Positions 61,724 through 64,000 of a stretch of 64,000 nt of DNA are shown here, piece after piece. The translations under genes and the position numbers were made by a program. This DNA is from an uncultured Tateyamaria sp. (GTDB lineage: Bacteria > Pseudomonadota > Alphaproteobacteria > Rhodobacterales > Rhodobacteraceae): assembly GCF_947503705.1 (NCBI RefSeq), contig NZ_CANNES010000001.1:62001-126000 (forward strand), read 5' to 3'. The notes beneath the pieces are model-generated. The model saw only the letters and a program-made list of their open reading frames with translations. It was not told the DNA's origin and ran no database searches. Every line of letters starts with the position of its first letter. Position 1 is the first letter of the stretch.

Positions 61724-61987
61724 TCAGAGCAACACCCACCACACCAAAAACGGGGGTACGGCACATCCAAACGCGATCATGAACAGCTTGGCCGCGTGGC
61801 TGACCTTGCCGAACATGCCGTCGCCCAGCGATCCCTCGCCCCAGCCCATGGCCGCTGACATCACCGCATAGCCGTTGCGCTCTTCGTCCCGCTTGGACGC
61901 GTTGATCGACCGCATTGCAGCCTCATAGACCTGATCCTGGCGGGTTTGTTCGTCTAACTGTGGTTGCAGATTTTCCATATTTGTCAT
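61724..61987 (-). CDS. Small membrane-anchored protein of unknown function
   Basis: The 87-residue protein has a charged N-terminal half (MTNMENLQPQLDEQTRQDQ, SINASKRDEERNGYAV) and one C-terminal hydrophobic helix (AAKLFMIAFGCAVPPFLVWWVLL) with the tail inside the membrane. GGAG lies before ATG 61987. The family is unknown to me. Confidence 0.6.
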   Translation of the reverse strand: MTNMENLQPQLDEQTRQDQVYEAAMRSINASKRDEERNGYAVMSAAMGWGEGSLGDGMFGKVSHAAKLFMIAFGCAVPPFLVWWVLL

Positions 61988-62054
61988 TCTTACGCACTCC
62001 CAATTCAACGACTCTAGATGGGGCCAAGAGGGCAGAAGTCCAGCCTGAACAGAA

Positions 62055-62082
62055 AAAAGGCCAACCCGAAGGCTGGCCTTTT
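62055..62082 (-). terminator. Terminator of the ABC importer operon, bidirectional in form
   Basis: AAAAGGCCA and TGGCCTTTT pair across a ten-base loop, with A and T runs on both sides. On the minus strand it ends in TTTTTT and lies 24 bases after the binding-protein gene. Confidence 0.85.
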
Positions 62083-62105
62083 CCTCGCGTGGGCGAAAAA
62101 TCGCT

Positions 62106-63095
62106 TTAGTTCAACGCTTTGTCCGTGATGGTGTGCGTCCACGCCCCTTCAGGTGCTTTGGAAATCACGGGGTCAGAGCCGCCCGACAGCAGCGATGCCA
62201 CCGTGCGTTCATAGTCCGCCACATCCAGCGCGCCGTTGGACCCAGCCGTCAGCTTGGCAATCTCGCCCATCATACGCTTTTGGTGCTTTTCCGTCTGTGC
62301 ACCGGACGCGTCATTGTCCAACACGATTTCGGCGGCTTCATCCGGGTTGGCTTCGGCATATTTCCACCCCTTCATCGAAGCGCGGACAAAGCGAACCATT
62401 TTGTCCTCGAACGCAGGATCGGCCAGGTTTTCTTCCAGGACATACAGGCCATCCTCAAGGGTCGCGACGCCCTGATCCTCATATTTGAAGACCTGCAAAT
62501 CGTCAGGGGTCAGGCCCGCATCAATGATCTGCCAGTATTCATTATAGGTCATGGTCGACACGCAGGCCGCCTGCCCTTGCAGGATCGGGTCCACGTTAAA
62601 GCCTTGTTTCAAAACGGTAACGCCCCCGTCCGAACCATCGGTGGCAATGCCAAGCTGGCTCATCCAGGACAGGAAGGGGAACTCGTTGCCAAAGAACCAG
62701 ACGCCCAGGGTCTTGCCCGCAAAGTCATCGGTCGATGATACGCCCGCATCCTTGCGGCAGGTCAGCATCATACCGCTGGACTTGAAAGGTTGGGCAATGT
62801 TGACCATCCCCAGACCCTTTTCACGCGCAGCCAGAGCGGCAGGCATCCACTCGACCGTCACGTCGGCACCGCCACCGGCCAGCACCTGGGTGGGGGCAAT
62901 GTCGGGGCCACCGGGCTTGATGGTGACGTCCAGGTCTTCTTCGGCATAGAACCCCTTGTCGAGGGCCACGTAGTAACCGGCAAACTGGGCCTGGGTGACC
63001 CATTTGAGTTGCAGGGTCACGTCATCGGCGGCTTGGGCGGCCATACCTGCGAGGCCAAGCGCGGCGCTTGCGGCAAAGGTAGCTAAGGTTTTCAT
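62106..63095 (-). CDS. ABC transporter substrate-binding protein, NMT1/THI5-like
   Basis: The 329-residue protein has a signal peptide (MKTLATFAASAALGLAGMAAQA) and the NMT1/THI5-like fold: VTLQLKWVTQAQFAGYYVALDKGFYAEEDLDVTIKPGGPD near the start and TCRKDAGVSSTDDFAGKTLGVWFFGNE in the middle. Such proteins bind pyrimidines such as the thiamine precursor hydroxymethylpyrimidine, or related heterocycles. It is the last gene of an ABC importer operon and is followed by a terminator. Confidence 0.88.
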   Translation of the reverse strand: MKTLATFAASAALGLAGMAAQAADDVTLQLKWVTQAQFAGYYVALDKGFYAEEDLDVTIKPGGPDIAPTQVLAGGGADVTVEWMPAALAAREKGLGMVNIAQPFKSSGMMLTCRKDAGVSSTDDFAGKTLGVWFFGNEFPFLSWMSQLGIATDGSDGGVTVLKQGFNVDPILQGQAACVSTMTYNEYWQIIDAGLTPDDLQVFKYEDQGVATLEDGLYVLEENLADPAFEDKMVRFVRASMKGWKYAEANPDEAAEIVLDNDASGAQTEKHQKRMMGEIAKLTAGSNGALDVADYERTVASLLSGGSDPVISKAPEGAWTHTITDKALN

Positions 63096-63134
63096 CAGTA
63101 CTCTCCTTGTTGTGTTGGTTGATAAACCGGCCCT

Positions 63135-63980
63135 TCATGAACGGGACCGTTGGGATGGATGCCAGAATGTCACCGCCCGCTCGATCAGCGCAACACCGCC
63201 ATAGGCGGCCGAGCCGACCAGGGCTGCGACGACAATTTCGGCCCAGACCAGATCAAGCGCAAGCTGACCCACCGAGACCGAGATACGAAAGCCCATACCC
63301 CGAATGGGCGAGCCGAAAAATTCAGCAACAATGGCGCCGATCAACGCCAGGGTCGTGGCAATCTTGAGACCATTGAACACGAAGGGCATCGCCATGGGCA
63401 AGCGCAGCTTGAGCAAGGTTTGCACAGGGCTGGCAGCATAGGTCTGCATCAAGTCGCGCTGCATGGCGTGGGTGGCCTGTAGGCCTTGCACGGTGTTCAC
63501 CAGCATCGGGAAAAAGACCATGACGACGACCACGGCTGCCTTGGACTGCCAGTCAAAACCGAACCACATCACCAGAATGGGGGCCATGCCCACGATTGGC
63601 AAGGCGGCCACAAAGTTGCCAACGGGCATGAGACCCCGGCGCAGAAAGTCGAACCGGTCAATCAGGATGGCCGTCAGGAACGCTGCGCCGCAGCCCATGA
63701 CATAGCCGGTGAGCGCGCCTTTGATGACCGTCTGAACAAAATCCTCCCACAGGATAGCCGTCGACACGACAAACCGGGCAGCGATGGCCGAAGGCGCAGG
63801 CAAAAGCACAGCCGAAATGTCAAAACCGCGTACGACGCCTTCCCAAATGGCAATCAGGGTCAGTCCAAAGATCACAGGCATCGCAAGGCGAACCAATGGC
63901 GTCGCGGGCTGGCGGGACAGCCAGACGTTCAAAAGCCATCCAAAGGCCCAAGCCGCCAGAGCAAAGACAACCCACCCCAT
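63135..63980 (-). CDS. ABC transporter permease (SsuC/ThiX type)
   Basis: The 281-residue permease has about six membrane segments and the EAA loop DLMQTYAASPVQTLLKLRLPMAMPFVFNGLKI of the SsuC/TauC/ThiX class. ATG 63980 overlaps the preceding gene's TGA; GTG 63983 is possible. With the binding protein it imports a small heterocycle or sulfonate; the binding protein favours a pyrimidine. The ATPase should lie beyond the window. Confidence 0.9.
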   Translation of the reverse strand: MGWVVFALAAWAFGWLLNVWLSRQPATPLVRLAMPVIFGLTLIAIWEGVVRGFDISAVLLPAPSAIAARFVVSTAILWEDFVQTVIKGALTGYVMGCGAAFLTAILIDRFDFLRRGLMPVGNFVAALPIVGMAPILVMWFGFDWQSKAAVVVVMVFFPMLVNTVQGLQATHAMQRDLMQTYAASPVQTLLKLRLPMAMPFVFNGLKIATTLALIGAIVAEFFGSPIRGMGFRISVSVGQLALDLVWAEIVVAALVGSAAYGGVALIERAVTFWHPSQRSRS

Positions 63981-64000
63981 CACGCCATCCCCATCCGCTT
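63980..64000 (-). CDS. C-terminal end of an upstream gene, probably another importer subunit
   Basis: Seven codons ending KRMGMA-stop run in from the right edge, and the TGA overlaps the permease ATG. The overlap suggests a coupled gene of the same operon, most likely the ATPase or a second permease. Too little is visible to identify it. Confidence 0.45.
   Translation of the reverse strand, partial: KRMGMA

Overview
The window looks like a chromosomal segment of a marine Roseobacter-group alphaproteobacterium (Rhodobacterales). This rests on the GC-rich, densely packed coding, an NDUFS4-type accessory subunit of complex I, a class I lysyl-tRNA synthetase, EttA, a quaternary-amine-type ABC transporter beside a D-cysteine desulfhydrase/cysteate-lyase family enzyme, a tandem glycine riboswitch, and many small periplasmic proteins of the kind seen in that group. 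All functional calls come from reading motifs; no database search was run.

Layout. 0-3.8 kb: an Lrp-type regulator fragment, a fold-type IV aminotransferase, a CaiB/BaiF CoA-transferase and a divergent citrate-synthase-like protein with an N-terminal DNA-binding domain. 3.8-5.2 kb: decayed sequence ending in a 29-bp inverted repeat. 5.2-10.9 kb: the most unusual locus, with an unknown protein, a winged-helix/TPR regulator, a PAP2/vanadium-haloperoxidase-like protein whose N-terminus is nine Asn-Ala-Tyr repeats, and a subtilisin-like protease. 10.9-25.5 kb: mostly housekeeping or conserved genes (tRNA-Arg, NDUFS4-cupin-GNAT operon, adenylate cyclase, uvrB, lysS, TerB-like), a beta-helix protein and an AT-rich membrane-protein gene directly behind uvrB.

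25.8-42.3 kb: an accessory block of redox and detoxification genes (two related flavin-binding PNPOx-like proteins, one fused to a ferredoxin-reductase module; redoxin, DsbA-like, NmrA-like, SnoaL-like, Dps, dihydrolipoamide-dehydrogenase-like, MOSC, YHS, alpha/beta hydrolase, thiolase, GST, DUF1348, AhpD-like). A LysR gene sits at each end, and a decayed tyrosine-recombinase gene lies just outside. 42.6-46 kb: a TetR regulator divergent from an isoquinoline-oxidoreductase-type molybdenum hydroxylase, with two identical palindromes between them. 46-54.3 kb: an operon of PLP-dependent lyase, quaternary-amine ABC transporter and hydrolase, its divergent LysR, then a glycine riboswitch before a DadA-like oxidase. 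54.4-60.2 kb: dacB, nadD, a MOSC protein, a lipoprotein hydrolase and ettA. 60.2-61.1 kb: a hairpin-rich region followed by a 31-codon membrane-peptide gene and an intrinsic terminator, then two copies of a 27-bp repeat. The end holds a BrnA/DUF4415-like protein, a small membrane protein and an NMT1/THI5-type ABC importer running off the edge.

Best candidates for something undescribed: the NAY-repeat PAP2/protease locus, the structured region with its small membrane peptide, and the redox block with its flavoprotein fusion.
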